This document shows, in pieces, positions 18,782 to 27,736 of a stretch of DNA of 64,000 nt (position 1 is its first letter; each line of letters opens with the position of its first letter). A program made the position numbers and the translations under genes. This DNA is from Bradyrhizobium guangxiense (lineage in GTDB: Bacteria > Pseudomonadota > Alphaproteobacteria > Rhizobiales > Xanthobacteraceae), in contig NZ_CP022219.1 in NCBI RefSeq assembly GCF_004114915.1, positions 248,001 to 312,000 of the forward strand. The letters are read 5' to 3'. The notes under the pieces were generated by a model. The model worked only from the letters and a program-made list of their open reading frames with translations. It ran no database searches and was not told where the DNA came from.

Positions 18782-19435
18782 ATGAACCGGGAGCCGACCA
18801 TATCGCCGACCGTCAGCGCCAAGCCGGGCAACGGCACGCCGGCCAAGCGCCGCGGGCTGGGGCGCGATGTGGTGGTGGCGTCCATCTGCGGCGGCGTGGT
18901 CGCGCTGATGGTCGGTGCCTCCTACGCGGCGGTGCCGTTCTACAACTGGTTCTGCCGCGCCACCGGCTTCAACGGTACGACGCAAGTGGCGACCTCCGCG
19001 CCGGCCACCGGGCCGATCGCGCGGAAGATCGCGGTGCGCTTCGATGCCAACGTCGCGCCCGGCCTGCCCTGGAAATTCGAGCCGGAGCAGAACGAGATCG
19101 AGGTCAATATCGGCCAGGTCGTGACAGTGTTCTACACCGTGACCAACCAGGCCGCGCGCACCACGGCTGCGCAAGCCGCCTACAATGTCGCGCCGCTGAC
19201 GGTCGGCTCTTATTTCCAGAAGATCAACTGCTTCTGCTTCACCGAGCAGACCATGGCGCCCGGCGAGAAGCGCGAGATGCCGGTCGTGTTCTACGTCGAT
19301 CCCTCGATCGCCGACGATCATGAGAACGATGGGCTGAACACGATCACACTGTCCTACACGTTCTATCCGGTGAAGGATCCGGTGGTGAAACCGCTGGCAT
19401 CGGGCGAGGGCGACAAGCGCAAGGGAAATCTCTGA
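18782..19435 (+). CDS. ctaG: Cytochrome c oxidase assembly protein CtaG (Cox11)
   Basis: A 217-residue copper chaperone that delivers Cu_B to subunit I. One N-terminal membrane anchor ([34 protein letters not shown]) is followed by the periplasmic Ig-like domain. The copper-binding CxC lies in [17 protein letters not shown], and [11 protein letters not shown] and [10 protein letters not shown] close the domain. The ATG at 18782 is 5 bp after the coxF-like stop. It is within the cox operon upstream of ctaE. Confidence 0.96.
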   Translation: MNREPTISPTVSAKPGNGTPAKRRGLGRDVVVASICGGVVALMVGASYAAVPFYNWFCRATGFNGTTQVATSAPATGPIARKIAVRFDANVAPGLPWKFEPEQNEIEVNIGQVVTVFYTVTNQAARTTAAQAAYNVAPLTVGSYFQKINCFCFTEQTMAPGEKREMPVVFYVDPSIADDHENDGLNTITLSYTFYPVKDPVVKPLASGEGDKRKGNL

Positions 19436-19514
19436 TCGCCGGGCTCACGCCGCGGGGATTGGACACAAGGGGATAAGTGCCGAACAGGCACGGGATTGAG
19501 GAGAGAGACCGCAA

Positions 19515-20411
19515 ATGGCAACGGCGCACACCAAGCATCACGACTATCATCTGGTCGATCCCTCTCCGTGGCCGGCCGTCGGTTCGCTCTCGGCCTTCAT
19601 CATGGCGGTCGGCGCGATCGCCTGGATGCACCACATGTTCTCGGCCGCGCCGATCGTGTTCGGCGTCGGCACCGTGGGCGTGCTCTACACCATGGCGAGC
19701 TGGTGGGGCGACGTGATCAAGGAAGCCCAGTACAAGGGCGACCACACCCGCGTCGTGCAGCTGCATCATCGCTACGGCATGATCCTGTTCATCGCCTCCG
19801 AGGTGATGTTCTTCGTTGCCTGGTTCTGGGCCTATTTCAACGCGGCGCTGTTTCCGGCCGACGCCGTCCACGCCACCCGTGACGCCGTGTTCGGCTGCGG
19901 CCTCGGCACCCAGCCCGGCGCCTGCGCGGTCCCCGGCACTTGGCCGCCGAAGGGTATCGAGACCTTCGATCCCTGGCACCTGCCGCTCCTGAACACGCTG
20001 ATCCTGCTGACCTCGGGCACCACCGTCACCTGGGCACACCATGCGCTGCTCGAGAACGACCGTCAGGGCCTGAAATACGGCCTGATCCTCACGGTCGTGC
20101 TGGGCGCGCTCTTCACCTGCGTGCAGGCCTATGAGTACAGCCACGCGGCGTTCTCCTTCGCCGGCAACGTCTATGGCGCGACCTTCTTCATGGCGACCGG
20201 CTTCCACGGCTTCCACGTGCTGGTCGGCACCATCTTCCTGCTGGTCTGCCTGTTCCGCGCCTATGCCGGCCACTTCACGCCGAAGCAGCACCTCGGCTTC
20301 GAGTTCGCCGCCTGGTACTGGCATTTCGTCGACGTGGTCTGGCTGTTCCTGTTCCTGTGCATCTATGTCTGGGGACACGGCGCCGAGACCATGGCCCACG
20401 GCGCGCACTGA
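19515..20411 (+). CDS. ctaE: Cytochrome c oxidase subunit III
   Basis: A 298-residue seven-helix subunit of the aa3 oxidase. Family markers are [26 protein letters not shown], the lipid-binding region, [24 protein letters not shown] helix (written here as [18 protein letters not shown]) and the terminal [30 protein letters not shown] site precedes the ATG. It stabilises the core and proton uptake. A terminator-like hairpin follows at 20434-20465. Confidence 0.96.
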   Translation: MATAHTKHHDYHLVDPSPWPAVGSLSAFIMAVGAIAWMHHMFSAAPIVFGVGTVGVLYTMASWWGDVIKEAQYKGDHTRVVQLHHRYGMILFIASEVMFFVAWFWAYFNAALFPADAVHATRDAVFGCGLGTQPGACAVPGTWPPKGIETFDPWHLPLLNTLILLTSGTTVTWAHHALLENDRQGLKYGLILTVVLGALFTCVQAYEYSHAAFSFAGNVYGATFFMATGFHGFHVLVGTIFLLVCLFRAYAGHFTPKQHLGFEFAAWYWHFVDVVWLFLFLCIYVWGHGAETMAHGAH

Positions 20412-20433
20412 GCCGCCAGGATTGGATCTGAAG

Positions 20434-20465
20434 GGGCGGCCGCCGGGCCGCCCTTTCGCTTTTTG
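20434..20465 (+). terminator. Terminator after ctaE
   Basis: The stem GGGCGGCC-GCCG-GGCCGCCC is followed by TTTCGCTTTTTG. It lies 22 bp after the ctaE stop and probably separates the main cox transcript from DUF983-SURF1, at least partly. Confidence 0.75.
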
Positions 20466-20510
20466 GGGCGCCGGAAAGTTTCGGCGAAAACTGTGATAGA
20501 GTCCGCCATC

Positions 20511-20912
20511 ATGAACGAGACCGCCGGTAAATCCGAGACTGAGACCACCGTCCTGCAAAGCGCGTTGCGCGGGCTTGCCTGCAGATGTCCGCGCTGCGGC
20601 CAGGGCAAGCTCTATGCGGGTTTCCTGACACTCGCGCCCGCCTGCGACCGCTGCGGTCTCGACTACGCCTTCATCGACACCGGTGACGGCCCGGCAATCT
20701 TCATCATCATGCTGGCCGGGGGCATCGTCGTTGCGGCTGCACTCATCGTCGAGGTCAAATCCCAGCCGCCGTACTGGCTGCATGCGGTGCTGTGGCTGCC
20801 GCTGATCCTGGCCACCACGCTGTTGCCACTGCGTGCGATGAAGTCGCTGCTGATCGCGCTGCAATTCCACCACAAGGCGGCGCCGGGCCGATTGGTCGAC
20901 CGCGCGAAATGA
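20511..20912 (+). CDS. DUF983-family protein
   Basis: A 133-residue protein with two zinc-ribbon-like CxxC pairs (CRCPRCGQGKLY and ACDRCGLDYAF) and then two membrane segments (IFIIMLAGGIVVAAALIV and AVLWLPLILATTLLPL). DUF983 proteins are typically found with cox genes in alphaproteobacteria; the biochemical function is not known, but oxidase assembly is suspected from context. The stop overlaps the SURF1 start (ATGA, 20909-20912), so the two are translationally coupled. Confidence 0.92.
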   Translation: MNETAGKSETETTVLQSALRGLACRCPRCGQGKLYAGFLTLAPACDRCGLDYAFIDTGDGPAIFIIMLAGGIVVAAALIVEVKSQPPYWLHAVLWLPLILATTLLPLRAMKSLLIALQFHHKAAPGRLVDRAK

Positions 20913-21661
20913 ACGAGCCTGCGCGCAAGCCCCGCGTGGCCGGCTTCGCGCTGTTCACGCTGTTCCTGGCGGCCGTCTTCGTCGCGCTCGGCGTCTGGCA
21001 ATTGCAGCGTCGTGCCGCCAAGCACGAGCTGATCGCGGCGCTCACCGATCGTCTGGCCACGGCGCCGATCGCGCTGCCGCCGCCGTCGCAATGGGCGGTG
21101 CTGAATCCCTCGCGCGACGAATTCCGCCGCGTCAGCTTTACCGCGACCTACGCGGCCTCGCCCGATGCGATGGTCTATTCCTCCGGCTCTGCGGTGCGCA
21201 AGGACGCCTCCGGGCCGGGCACCTGGGCGTTCCTACCGGCGCGGCTGCCGAGCGGCGAGACGGTCGTGATCGACGCAGGCTTCGTCGAGAACACCATGCA
21301 GGACCGCGGTGTCGAGGATCGCGCGGTGAAGAAGCTCGTCACCGGACGGCCGGTCGCGCTCACCGGCTATCTACGCTTTCCCGAGCCGTCCGGCTGGCTC
21401 ACGCCGGCTGAGAACCGCGACAAGCGGCTCTGGTTCGTGCGCGACCATCTCGCGATCGCAGGTGCGCTGGGCTGGGGCGCTGTGGCGCCGTTCTATGTCG
21501 ATCTCGAGCAGCCGGCGCCCGAGAACGGCATTCCGCGCCCCGGGCCGCTCGACGTGCACCTGAAGGACGATCACCTGCAATATGCCGTGACCTGGTTCCT
21601 GCTCGCCGGCGCCGTGGTGATCGCCTTCGCGGTGTGGGCGAGGGGCCGGCGGCGCTGCTGA
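20909..21661 (+). CDS. SURF1-family oxidase assembly protein
   Basis: A 250-residue SURF1/Shy1 protein that helps insert haem a into subunit I. An N-terminal membrane helix (GFALFTLFLAAVFVALGVWQLQRRAAK) carries the family motif GVWQLQR. A periplasmic domain follows with WAFLPARL and DAGFVEN, and a C-terminal helix with NDHLQYA-like DDHLQYAVTWFLLAGAVVIAFAVW. It is coupled to DUF983 by a 4-bp overlap and ends the oxidase cluster. Confidence 0.95.
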   Translation: MNEPARKPRVAGFALFTLFLAAVFVALGVWQLQRRAAKHELIAALTDRLATAPIALPPPSQWAVLNPSRDEFRRVSFTATYAASPDAMVYSSGSAVRKDASGPGTWAFLPARLPSGETVVIDAGFVENTMQDRGVEDRAVKKLVTGRPVALTGYLRFPEPSGWLTPAENRDKRLWFVRDHLAIAGALGWGAVAPFYVDLEQPAPENGIPRPGPLDVHLKDDHLQYAVTWFLLAGAVVIAFAVWARGRRRC

Positions 21662-21774
21662 GCCGAGGGCGTCCGCCAGGGAACCCGGTATCGCCCGGGG
21701 TTTATTATTCAGCGCACATTCACGAGTGTGGTCCTAAGCCGCCGGTGACTTTCGGCGGCAGACAGGATTGCGGC

Positions 21775-22143
21775 GTGAGCGATTTCGATCAGATGGGAAT
21801 TGTCGTCGACTGGGTGGACGCCTGCCGGAAGGGCGACCTTGCGACGTTGCTCGACCTCTACGCCGATGATGCCGAGCTTGAATGCACGTGCAACGGTCCG
21901 CAACGCTACCGCGGTCGGAGCGAGCTCGAAAACTATTGGGCGCCACGGCTCGGCGCGTTCTCGTCCGCGGGCTTCGGGCTGGAGGAGATCCGTCCGGCGC
22001 CCCACGGCGTCGATCTCGAATATTCCGTCGCGGGCGCCCTGCGCATTCACGCCTCGTTTCGCTTCAATCCGGAAGGCAAGATCTACAGCACGCTGTGCGA
22101 ACCGGCGCATCAGAACGCGCATGACGGCTGCTGCGCCTGCTAG
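21775..22143 (+). CDS. NTF2-like (SnoaL-type) protein
   Basis: A 122-residue protein. The GTG at 21775 after ACAGGA is preferred because the homologous-looking region starts VSDFDQMGIVVDWVDACRKGDLATLLDLYADDAELEC. Features are the NTF2-cone motif (YADDAELECTCNGPQRYRGRSELENYW) and a C-terminus rich in cysteine (HDGCCAC), which is unusual. The ligand and function are unknown. The stop codon TAG is the first base triplet of a repeat element (TAGAGC). Confidence 0.8.
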   Translation: MSDFDQMGIVVDWVDACRKGDLATLLDLYADDAELECTCNGPQRYRGRSELENYWAPRLGAFSSAGFGLEEIRPAPHGVDLEYSVAGALRIHASFRFNPEGKIYSTLCEPAHQNAHDGCCAC

Positions 22144-22350
22144 AGCATTTTCGGTTCTGATTGAATCAGAACCGAAGCTCTAGATTCTCGTTTTGACGCG
22201 TTTTCTTCACGCGAACCGGTGTTCATTTCGCTCGAAAACGCTCTGAAGCATGATCCGGAAAAGTGCGAAGCGGACTTCCGGAAAGATCATGCGCAATCAA
22301 CAACAACCTAAAGCGCTATGACGATTCATCTAGATCTCGTCGTGCTTTAG
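22141..22350. repeat. Intergenic repeat family B, copy 2 (full length)
   Basis: A compound palindromic element. The near-perfect palindrome TTCGGTTCTGATT / AATCAGAACCGAA lies at 22150-22176, then TTCTTCACGCGAACCGG and TTTCGCTCGAAAACGCTCT. A GCATGATC...GATCATGC hairpin runs about 22249-22292, and a CAACAACCTAAAGCGC block with its arm ends near 22350. It supplies the stop codon of the upstream gene and runs under the last codons of the downstream, convergent kinase gene. It is homologous to 9988-10083 and 34741-34782. Confidence 0.85.
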
Positions 22351-23707
22351 CGGTTGACGCGGCGCCTCGCGTCGTCTCGATCGGCAGGCGGCAGCGGACA
22401 TAGGTTCGCCCATCCACGCGCAGCAGTGACAGCGATCCGCTGAGCGCGCGCACGCGCTCATGCATGCCGGTCAGGCCGCGGCCGAAGACATTGTCGGCGG
22501 GAAAGCCGCCGCCGTCGTCGGAGATCTCGATGACCAGCGTCCCGCCGGCGATGGTGGCCTGGACGTGGGCGCTGCCCGCCTTGGCGTGGCGCAGCACGTT
22601 GGTCAGCGCCTCTTGGATCACGCGATAGATGGTCCGAGCCAACGGCCCGTCGATCACGTTGAGGTCCGGGTCGATCGTATCCGTCAGGACGATATGCGGC
22701 GCCTGCTTGCGAAAGTTCCGGAGCAGCGTCTGCACGCTCGCCGCAAGGCCTAGCTCCTCGATGTAGAGCGGCCGCAGCCGATCGAGGATGCGGCGGTTGG
22801 TTTGCTGGAGCGCCTCGACCGATTGAAGCACCTCCTGGGCCGAATTGCCGAGATTTCCTGCAAGCGGCGCGGCGTCGACGAGCGCGATCGTACCGGCGCG
22901 GATGCTGAACAGCAGCGGTCCGAGCTCGTCGTGCAATTCGCGGGCGAGATCACGTCGCTCGTCGTCCTGGAGCGACACCAGGCGATGCATCAGGTCGCGA
23001 TTGTCCTGGCTCAGTTGCGCAAGCGTTGCAGCCAGCGCATTTGCCTCCGCGCAGCTCTGCCGAATCTCCGGCGGGCCTCCGACCGGGATCGGCTTGGTGT
23101 AATCGCCGCGCCGCATCCGGGTCAGGCCTTCGCCGAGATGCTGCAGGGGGCGCAGAGCCGACCCCGCGAAGACATAGGCGATGATTCCGGTGAGCACCAT
23201 CAGCACGGCGACGAGGCTGGTCAGGGCGAGGAAGCCGATCCACTTCTCGAACAGGTCGGCCGACAGGTCCGGTAGAAACACGATATCGCCGATCCGTCTG
23301 CCGTCGATCAGCACCGGGGCCGCAGCGTCCGTGTCCGGTGTCATGAGCAGGTCGGCGAACCATTGCGGAACCCCTTGCCAGTTGCGCGTGCCGTCCTGTG
23401 GCGAACGCGGGGGATCCCCTTCCGCGGAGCGGAATTGAATCTCCGAGGAGGTGGTCAGGGACTGGACAAACGCCTCAAGCGTCTTCTGCGGATTGTCCGA
23501 GGCGCGCAAAGTGTTGTTGAGTGCGGTGGCGATCGTTCGGGTCGAACGCCGAGCCGGCTCGTTCTCGTCGGCCAGCTGACTCGTTGCGAAGATCTGCAGC
23601 AGCACGCCGCCCAGGATCAGCGCTGCGAGAAAACTCGCGCCGAGCGGAAGAAACAGTTGCGTTCTGAACGGGAGTCGTTGCCACATTAGGTCAATTCTAA
23701 CGCGCAT
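22316..23707 (-). CDS. Membrane sensor histidine kinase (NarX/UhpB-type, HisKA_3)
   Basis: A 463-residue kinase. TM1 is about 17-40, then a periplasmic sensor of roughly 115 residues, TM2 about 158-182, and HAMP about 183-235. The HisKA_3 box is DDERRDLARELHDELGPLLF with phospho-acceptor His259. The HATPase domain has EALTNVLRHAKA (N box) and EISDDGGGFPADN (G1). It diverges from a LuxR-type response regulator only 65 bp away, clearly its partner. Its last ten or so codons lie inside repeat family B, so the C-terminus may be repeat-derived. The signal is unknown. Confidence 0.93.
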   Translation of the reverse strand: MRVRIDLMWQRLPFRTQLFLPLGASFLAALILGGVLLQIFATSQLADENEPARRSTRTIATALNNTLRASDNPQKTLEAFVQSLTTSSEIQFRSAEGDPPRSPQDGTRNWQGVPQWFADLLMTPDTDAAAPVLIDGRRIGDIVFLPDLSADLFEKWIGFLALTSLVAVLMVLTGIIAYVFAGSALRPLQHLGEGLTRMRRGDYTKPIPVGGPPEIRQSCAEANALAATLAQLSQDNRDLMHRLVSLQDDERRDLARELHDELGPLLFSIRAGTIALVDAAPLAGNLGNSAQEVLQSVEALQQTNRRILDRLRPLYIEELGLAASVQTLLRNFRKQAPHIVLTDTIDPDLNVIDGPLARTIYRVIQEALTNVLRHAKAGSAHVQATIAGGTLVIEISDDGGGFPADNVFGRGLTGMHERVRALSGSLSLLRVDGRTYVRCRLPIETTRGAASTAKARRDLDESS

Positions 23708-23772
23708 CGACGGGATTTTCTCTTTCCATTTGTTCCCGCCGGTCTATGAGTCGAACAACAAGAGAGTGCGCG

Positions 23773-24417
23773 ATGCAAGATAGTGCCAAGCCGGGGACCC
23801 GGGTCCTGATCGTCGACGACCATCCTGTGGTGCTGTCCGGTTGCCGCACCCTGTTCGCTTCCGACCATTCGATCCGGATCGAGGAGGCGACGGACGCCAA
23901 ATCCGGGCACCGCGCCTATGTCAGCAAGCGGCCAGACGTCGCCGTGATCGACATCAGCCTGCCCGACGTCTCCGGCTTCGAGCTGATGCGACGCATCCGC
24001 AAGGACGATCCCGACGCCAAGATCATCATGTTCAGCATGAATGACGATCCGGCCTTCGTCGTGCGGGCGGTCGAGCTCGGGGCGCAGGGCTATGTCTCCA
24101 AGGGCGACGATCCCAGGATCCTGCTGAAAGCAGTGCGCAAGGTGATCGCAGGCGACAATTTCATCTCGCCGCAGCTTGCGGAAGCGGTGACGTTTTCCGG
24201 CGCGGCGATCAAGGCCAACCCGGCCTCGCAGATGACGCCGCGAGAGCTCGAAATTCTCCGCCTGCTCGGGCGCGGCGACAAGATCGTCGAAGTCGCCGAG
24301 GCGCTCGGCATCTCCTACAAGACGGTCGCCAACACCACGTCCCTGCTCAAGCAGAAATTGGGAGCCAAGAACCATTCCGACCTGATCAGGATCGCGGTGG
24401 AAATCGGGATGAATTGA
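23773..24417 (+). CDS. LuxR/NarL-family response regulator
   Basis: A 214-residue regulator from the ATG at 23773 (GAGAG upstream); an in-frame ATG at 23746 has no ribosome site. The receiver domain has the acidic pair in LIVDDHPVV, phospho-Asp60 in VAVIDISLPD, and the conserved Lys in GYVSKGDDP. The HTH output is QMTPRELEILRLLGRGDKIVEVAEALGISYKTVANTTSLLKQKLG. The recognition helix variant TVANTTSLLK differs from the usual TVxxHxxxIxxKL. It is paired with the divergent kinase. Confidence 0.93.
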   Translation: MQDSAKPGTRVLIVDDHPVVLSGCRTLFASDHSIRIEEATDAKSGHRAYVSKRPDVAVIDISLPDVSGFELMRRIRKDDPDAKIIMFSMNDDPAFVVRAVELGAQGYVSKGDDPRILLKAVRKVIAGDNFISPQLAEAVTFSGAAIKANPASQMTPRELEILRLLGRGDKIVEVAEALGISYKTVANTTSLLKQKLGAKNHSDLIRIAVEIGMN

Positions 24418-24661
24418 CCTTCCGGGCACTGGAGTCGCGCCGAACCGGCCGCTCCAGGATGCAGCCGGTCCGGTGCACGGATCGATGCCAGCACGCAGCC
24501 GGGCAATGCATGGACACCTGCCGACACCCATCCGCCGACGCCAATGGGCGGAGGCGGTGTTCGTTCCCGAGATGTCCGGAAGTTCGGGAAAGAACGGTAA
24601 TTCCCGCCGTTTTCGTGCTTCGATCCAGCTCGGAGTGTCGAAATTGAAGTCGGGAAAAATA

Positions 24662-24686
24662 GGAACATTTTCTCGCGCCCATCGTT
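24662..24686 (+). promoter_or_regulatory. EcfG (general stress sigma factor)-type promoter
   Basis: GGAAC (24662-24666), 16 bp, CGTT (24683-24686) is a full match to the alphaproteobacterial sigma-EcfG consensus GGAAC-N16/17-CGTT. The nearest downstream element is an intrinsic terminator rather than an ORF. Confidence 0.6.
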
Positions 24687-24693
24687 TTCGCCC

Positions 24694-24830
24694 TTGACGG
24701 TTTCGTGACAGGCGACGAAAGCTTGCGCGATCAGTTTTGACGGGGCGACGATCCCGAAAGGCAAACCGGTCTGCACACATCAACGACAGACCTTCCAAGA
24801 GAGGGCTGCGGCACCGCCGCAGCCCTTTTT
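24694..24830 (+). ncRNA. Candidate stress-induced small RNA
   Basis: Transcription from the EcfG-type promoter would start near 24693 and end at the strong hairpin GGGCTGCGGC-ACC-GCCGCAGCCC followed by TTTTT (24803-24830), giving about 135 nt. Inside are a GGTCTG / CAGACC stem (24768-24773 with its partner about 24787-24792) and an unpaired-looking CUUCCAAGAG stretch before the terminator. Reading frames within it are short and lack ribosome sites. No known RNA family is recognised, so this rests on promoter, terminator and structure only. Confidence 0.4.
24803..24830 (+). terminator. Strong intrinsic terminator
   Basis: A perfect 10-bp stem GGGCTGCGGC (24803-24812) / GCCGCAGCCC (24816-24825), 3-nt loop, then five T's. 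It is too far (about 390 bp) from the response-regulator stop to be its obvious terminator. Confidence 0.85.
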
Positions 24831-24992
24831 GCTGGGCGGGGCACGGGCAGGGCAGGTGCGCAGGCGGGAAGCGGTTTCCCGATGCCGCAAAACACTTTAT
24901 GGTGGCCCCAAGCCTCTGGCCGTTAACAAGTAACTTCGTAAAATCAAAGGCTTATAGATCGTGCTCAGGCCGGTCCGCCTTTGGAGGGCAGT

Positions 24993-26411
24993 TTGACTCG
25001 TTATATTTCGACCCGGGGCGAGGCCCCCGAACTTGGCTTTTGCGACGTGATGCTGACCGGGCTCGCGCGCGACGGCGGCCTGTATGTTCCGACGATCTGG
25101 CCGCAGCTCTCGCCCGAGACCATCGCCGGCTTCTTCGGCCGCCCCTATTGGGAGGTCGCGGTCGATGTGATTCGTCCCTTCGCGGGCAGCGAGATCGCCG
25201 ACGCCGAGCTCGGCCGCATGGCGAACGAGGCCTATGCGACCTTCCGTCATCCGGCCGTGGTGCCGCTGCGCCAGATGGCGCCGCATCAGTTCGTGCTGGA
25301 GCTGTTCCACGGTCCGACGCTCGCCTTCAAGGACGTGGCGATGCAGCTGATCTCGCGACTGATGGATCACGTGCTCGCCAAGCGCGGCCAGCGCACCACC
25401 ATCGTGGTCGCGACGTCGGGCGACACCGGCGGCGCCGCGGTCGAGGCCTTTGCCGGCCTCGAGAATGTGGATCTGATTGTGCTGTTTCCGCACGGCCGCA
25501 TCTCCGAGGTGCAGCGGCGGATGATGACGACGACCGGCGCGGCCAATGTCCATGCGCTTGCCATCGAGGGCAATTTCGACGACTGCCAGGCGCTGGTGAA
25601 GGGGATGTTCAACAACCATCGCTTCCGCGATGCGACCTCGCTCTCCGGCGTCAATTCCATCAACTGGGCGCGCATCGTCGCGCAGGTGGTCTATTATTTC
25701 ACCTCCGCCGTGGCCGTCGGTGCGCCAGCGCGCGGGGTGGACTTCGTGGTGCCGACCGGCAATTTCGGCGACATCTTCGCCGGCTACGTCGCCAAGCGCA
25801 TGGGGTTGCCGGTGCGGACCCTGCGCATCGCAGCCAACGTCAACGACATCCTGGCGCGCACGCTGAAGACCGGAATCTACGAGGTGCGCGAGGTGCACGC
25901 GACGGCGTCGCCGTCGATGGACATCCAGATCTCATCGAATTTCGAGCGGCTGCTGTTCGAGGCCGGCCGCCGCGATGCGGCGGGTGTGCGCCGGCTGATG
26001 GATTCGCTGAAGCAGTCCGGACGCTTCGTGCTGCCCGATGCGACGCTGGCCGCAATCCGCGAGGAATTCGACGCCGGGCGCGCCGACGAGACCGAGACCG
26101 CGGCTGCGATCCGCGCCGGCTGGCGCGAGGCAGGCGAGCTGGTCGATCCCCATACGGCGGTGGCGCTCGCCGTCGCCGACCGCGACACCACGGATACGCG
26201 GGTGCCGAGCATCGTGCTCTCCACCGCCCATCCGGCCAAATTCCCCGACGCTGTCGAAGCCGCCTGCGGCCAGCGGCCGCAACTGCCGGCCTGGCTCGAC
26301 GGATTGATGACCAAGTCCGAACACATGAAGGTGATGAAGAACGACCAGGCCGAGGTCGAACGGTTCGTGCTGTCGGTCAGCCGCGCTGCAAAGCAGGGAG
26401 TTGCCGGATGA
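24993..26411 (+). CDS. thrC: Threonine synthase
   Basis: A 472-residue PLP enzyme that converts O-phosphohomoserine to threonine. The start is TTG at 24993, placed by GGAGG at 24983-24987 and by the family start (M)TRYISTRGEAPELGFCDVMLTGLARDGGLY. The PLP lysine is Lys113 in HGPTLAFKDVAMQL. SGDTGGAAVEAF, NFGDIFAGY and FVVPTGN are family motifs. Its stop overlaps the M16 peptidase ATG (26408-26411). Confidence 0.96.
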   Translation: MTRYISTRGEAPELGFCDVMLTGLARDGGLYVPTIWPQLSPETIAGFFGRPYWEVAVDVIRPFAGSEIADAELGRMANEAYATFRHPAVVPLRQMAPHQFVLELFHGPTLAFKDVAMQLISRLMDHVLAKRGQRTTIVVATSGDTGGAAVEAFAGLENVDLIVLFPHGRISEVQRRMMTTTGAANVHALAIEGNFDDCQALVKGMFNNHRFRDATSLSGVNSINWARIVAQVVYYFTSAVAVGAPARGVDFVVPTGNFGDIFAGYVAKRMGLPVRTLRIAANVNDILARTLKTGIYEVREVHATASPSMDIQISSNFERLLFEAGRRDAAGVRRLMDSLKQSGRFVLPDATLAAIREEFDAGRADETETAAAIRAGWREAGELVDPHTAVALAVADRDTTDTRVPSIVLSTAHPAKFPDAVEAACGQRPQLPAWLDGLMTKSEHMKVMKNDQAEVERFVLSVSRAAKQGVAG

Positions 26412-27697
26412 GCGTCGAGATTTCCAAGCTTGCCTCCGGCCTGACCGTCGTCACTGACAAGATGCCCCAGCTCGAGACCGCGGCGCTCGGCGTCTGGGCT
26501 GGCGTCGGCGGCCGCGACGAGAAGCCGAACGAGCATGGCATTTCCCATCTGCTCGAGCACATGGCGTTCAAGGGCACGACGAAGCGCTCCTCGCGCGAGA
26601 TCGTCGAGGAGATCGAGGCGGTCGGCGGCGACCTCAATGCCGGCACCTCGACCGAGACGACGTCCTATTATGCGCGGGTGCTGAAGGCCGACGTGCCGCT
26701 GGCGCTCGACGTGCTCGCCGACATCCTCGCCAATCCCGCCTTCGAGCCCGACGAGCTGGAGCGCGAGAAGAACGTCATCGTGCAGGAGATCGGCGCGGCG
26801 CAGGATACGCCCGACGACGTCGTGTTCGAGCATCTCAACGAGCTCTGCTATCCTGCCCAGCCGATGGGCCGCTCGCTGCTCGGCACCGCGAAGACTCTGC
26901 GCAGCTTCAACCGCGACATGCTGCGCGGCTATCTCTCGACGCATTATCGCGGGCCCGACATGGTGGTGGCGGCGGCCGGTGCGGTCGATCACAGCCAGGT
27001 GGTCGCCGAGGTCGAGCGGCGCTTTGCAAGCTTCGAGGGGACGCCGGGCCCGAAGCCGCAAACGGCTCAGTTCGGCAAGGGCGGCGCCAAGGTGGTGCAT
27101 CGCGAGCTCGAGCAGGCGCATCTGACGCTGGCGCTGGAAGGCGTGCCGCAGACCGATTTGTCGCTGTTCTCGCTCCAGGTCTTTACCAACATCCTCGGTG
27201 GCGGAATGTCGTCGCGGCTGTTTCAGGAGGTGCGCGAGAAGCGCGGCCTCTGCTACTCCATCTACGCGTTCCACGCGCCTTATACCGACACCGGATTTTT
27301 CGGCCTCTACACCGGTACCGACCCGGCCGATGCGCCGGAGATGATGGAGGTTGTGGTCGACGTCATGAATGAGTCGGTGGAGACACTGACCGAGACCGAG
27401 ATCGCCCGCGCCAAGGCGCAGATGAAAGCGGGTCTGCTGATGGCGCTGGAAAGCTGCTCGTCCCGTGCCGAGCAGCTCGCCCGGCACGTGCTGGCCTATG
27501 GCCGGCCGCAGACGGTCGAGGAGCTGGTCAGCCGGATCGACGCCGTCAGCGTCGAATCGACCCGGGACGCGGCGCGTGCGCTGTTGTCGCGGAGCCGGCC
27601 CGCCGTTGTCGCATTAGGCAGTGGCAGGGGTCTGGACACGGCGGTGTCTTTTGCGGAAGGATTGACCCGGGCGCGCGCCAAGGCCCGGCTGCATTAG
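26408..27697 (+). CDS. M16-family zinc peptidase (processing-peptidase-like)
   Basis: A 429-residue pitrilysin/MPP-like protein. The inverted zinc motif HxxEH is in GISHLLEHMAFKGT (His47, Glu50, His51), with the third ligand region LEREKNVIVQEIGAAQDTPDD. The C-terminal half has the inactive-domain features GGGMSSRLFQEVREKRGLCYSIYAFHA. In alphaproteobacteria this single-chain relative of mitochondrial processing peptidase lies next to thrC; its substrates are poorly known. The 4-bp overlap with thrC indicates coupled translation. Confidence 0.95.
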   Translation: MSVEISKLASGLTVVTDKMPQLETAALGVWAGVGGRDEKPNEHGISHLLEHMAFKGTTKRSSREIVEEIEAVGGDLNAGTSTETTSYYARVLKADVPLALDVLADILANPAFEPDELEREKNVIVQEIGAAQDTPDDVVFEHLNELCYPAQPMGRSLLGTAKTLRSFNRDMLRGYLSTHYRGPDMVVAAAGAVDHSQVVAEVERRFASFEGTPGPKPQTAQFGKGGAKVVHRELEQAHLTLALEGVPQTDLSLFSLQVFTNILGGGMSSRLFQEVREKRGLCYSIYAFHAPYTDTGFFGLYTGTDPADAPEMMEVVVDVMNESVETLTETEIARAKAQMKAGLLMALESCSSRAEQLARHVLAYGRPQTVEELVSRIDAVSVESTRDAARALLSRSRPAVVALGSGRGLDTAVSFAEGLTRARAKARLH

Positions 27698-27736
27698 GAG
27701 CCGCGCAGCGGCGAGACCGCCCCGGAAAGCATCACC

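Larger units (their letters stand above)
24418..24992. other. 575-bp spacer holding a candidate small-RNA gene
   Basis: There is no convincing protein gene. One long open frame crosses it, but only as a GC-driven extension of the downstream peptidase frame. It contains the EcfG-type promoter (24662-24686), the candidate RNA (about 24694-24830) with terminator, and the thrC leader. The first 200 bp hold only short inverted repeats. Confidence 0.6.

Noticed and set aside
24737..26407. Open frame running in from upstream into the M16 peptidase
   Set aside because: It overlaps thrC in another frame, and the product before 26408 is Arg-rich and unlike any family. The true peptidase starts at the ATGA overlap.
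26408..27697. M16 peptidase as a subunit of a RiPP-processing system with TldD
   Set aside because: No precursor peptide or modification gene is nearby, and tldD is 13 kb away with its own partner lepB. The thrC-M16 pairing is common in alphaproteobacteria.
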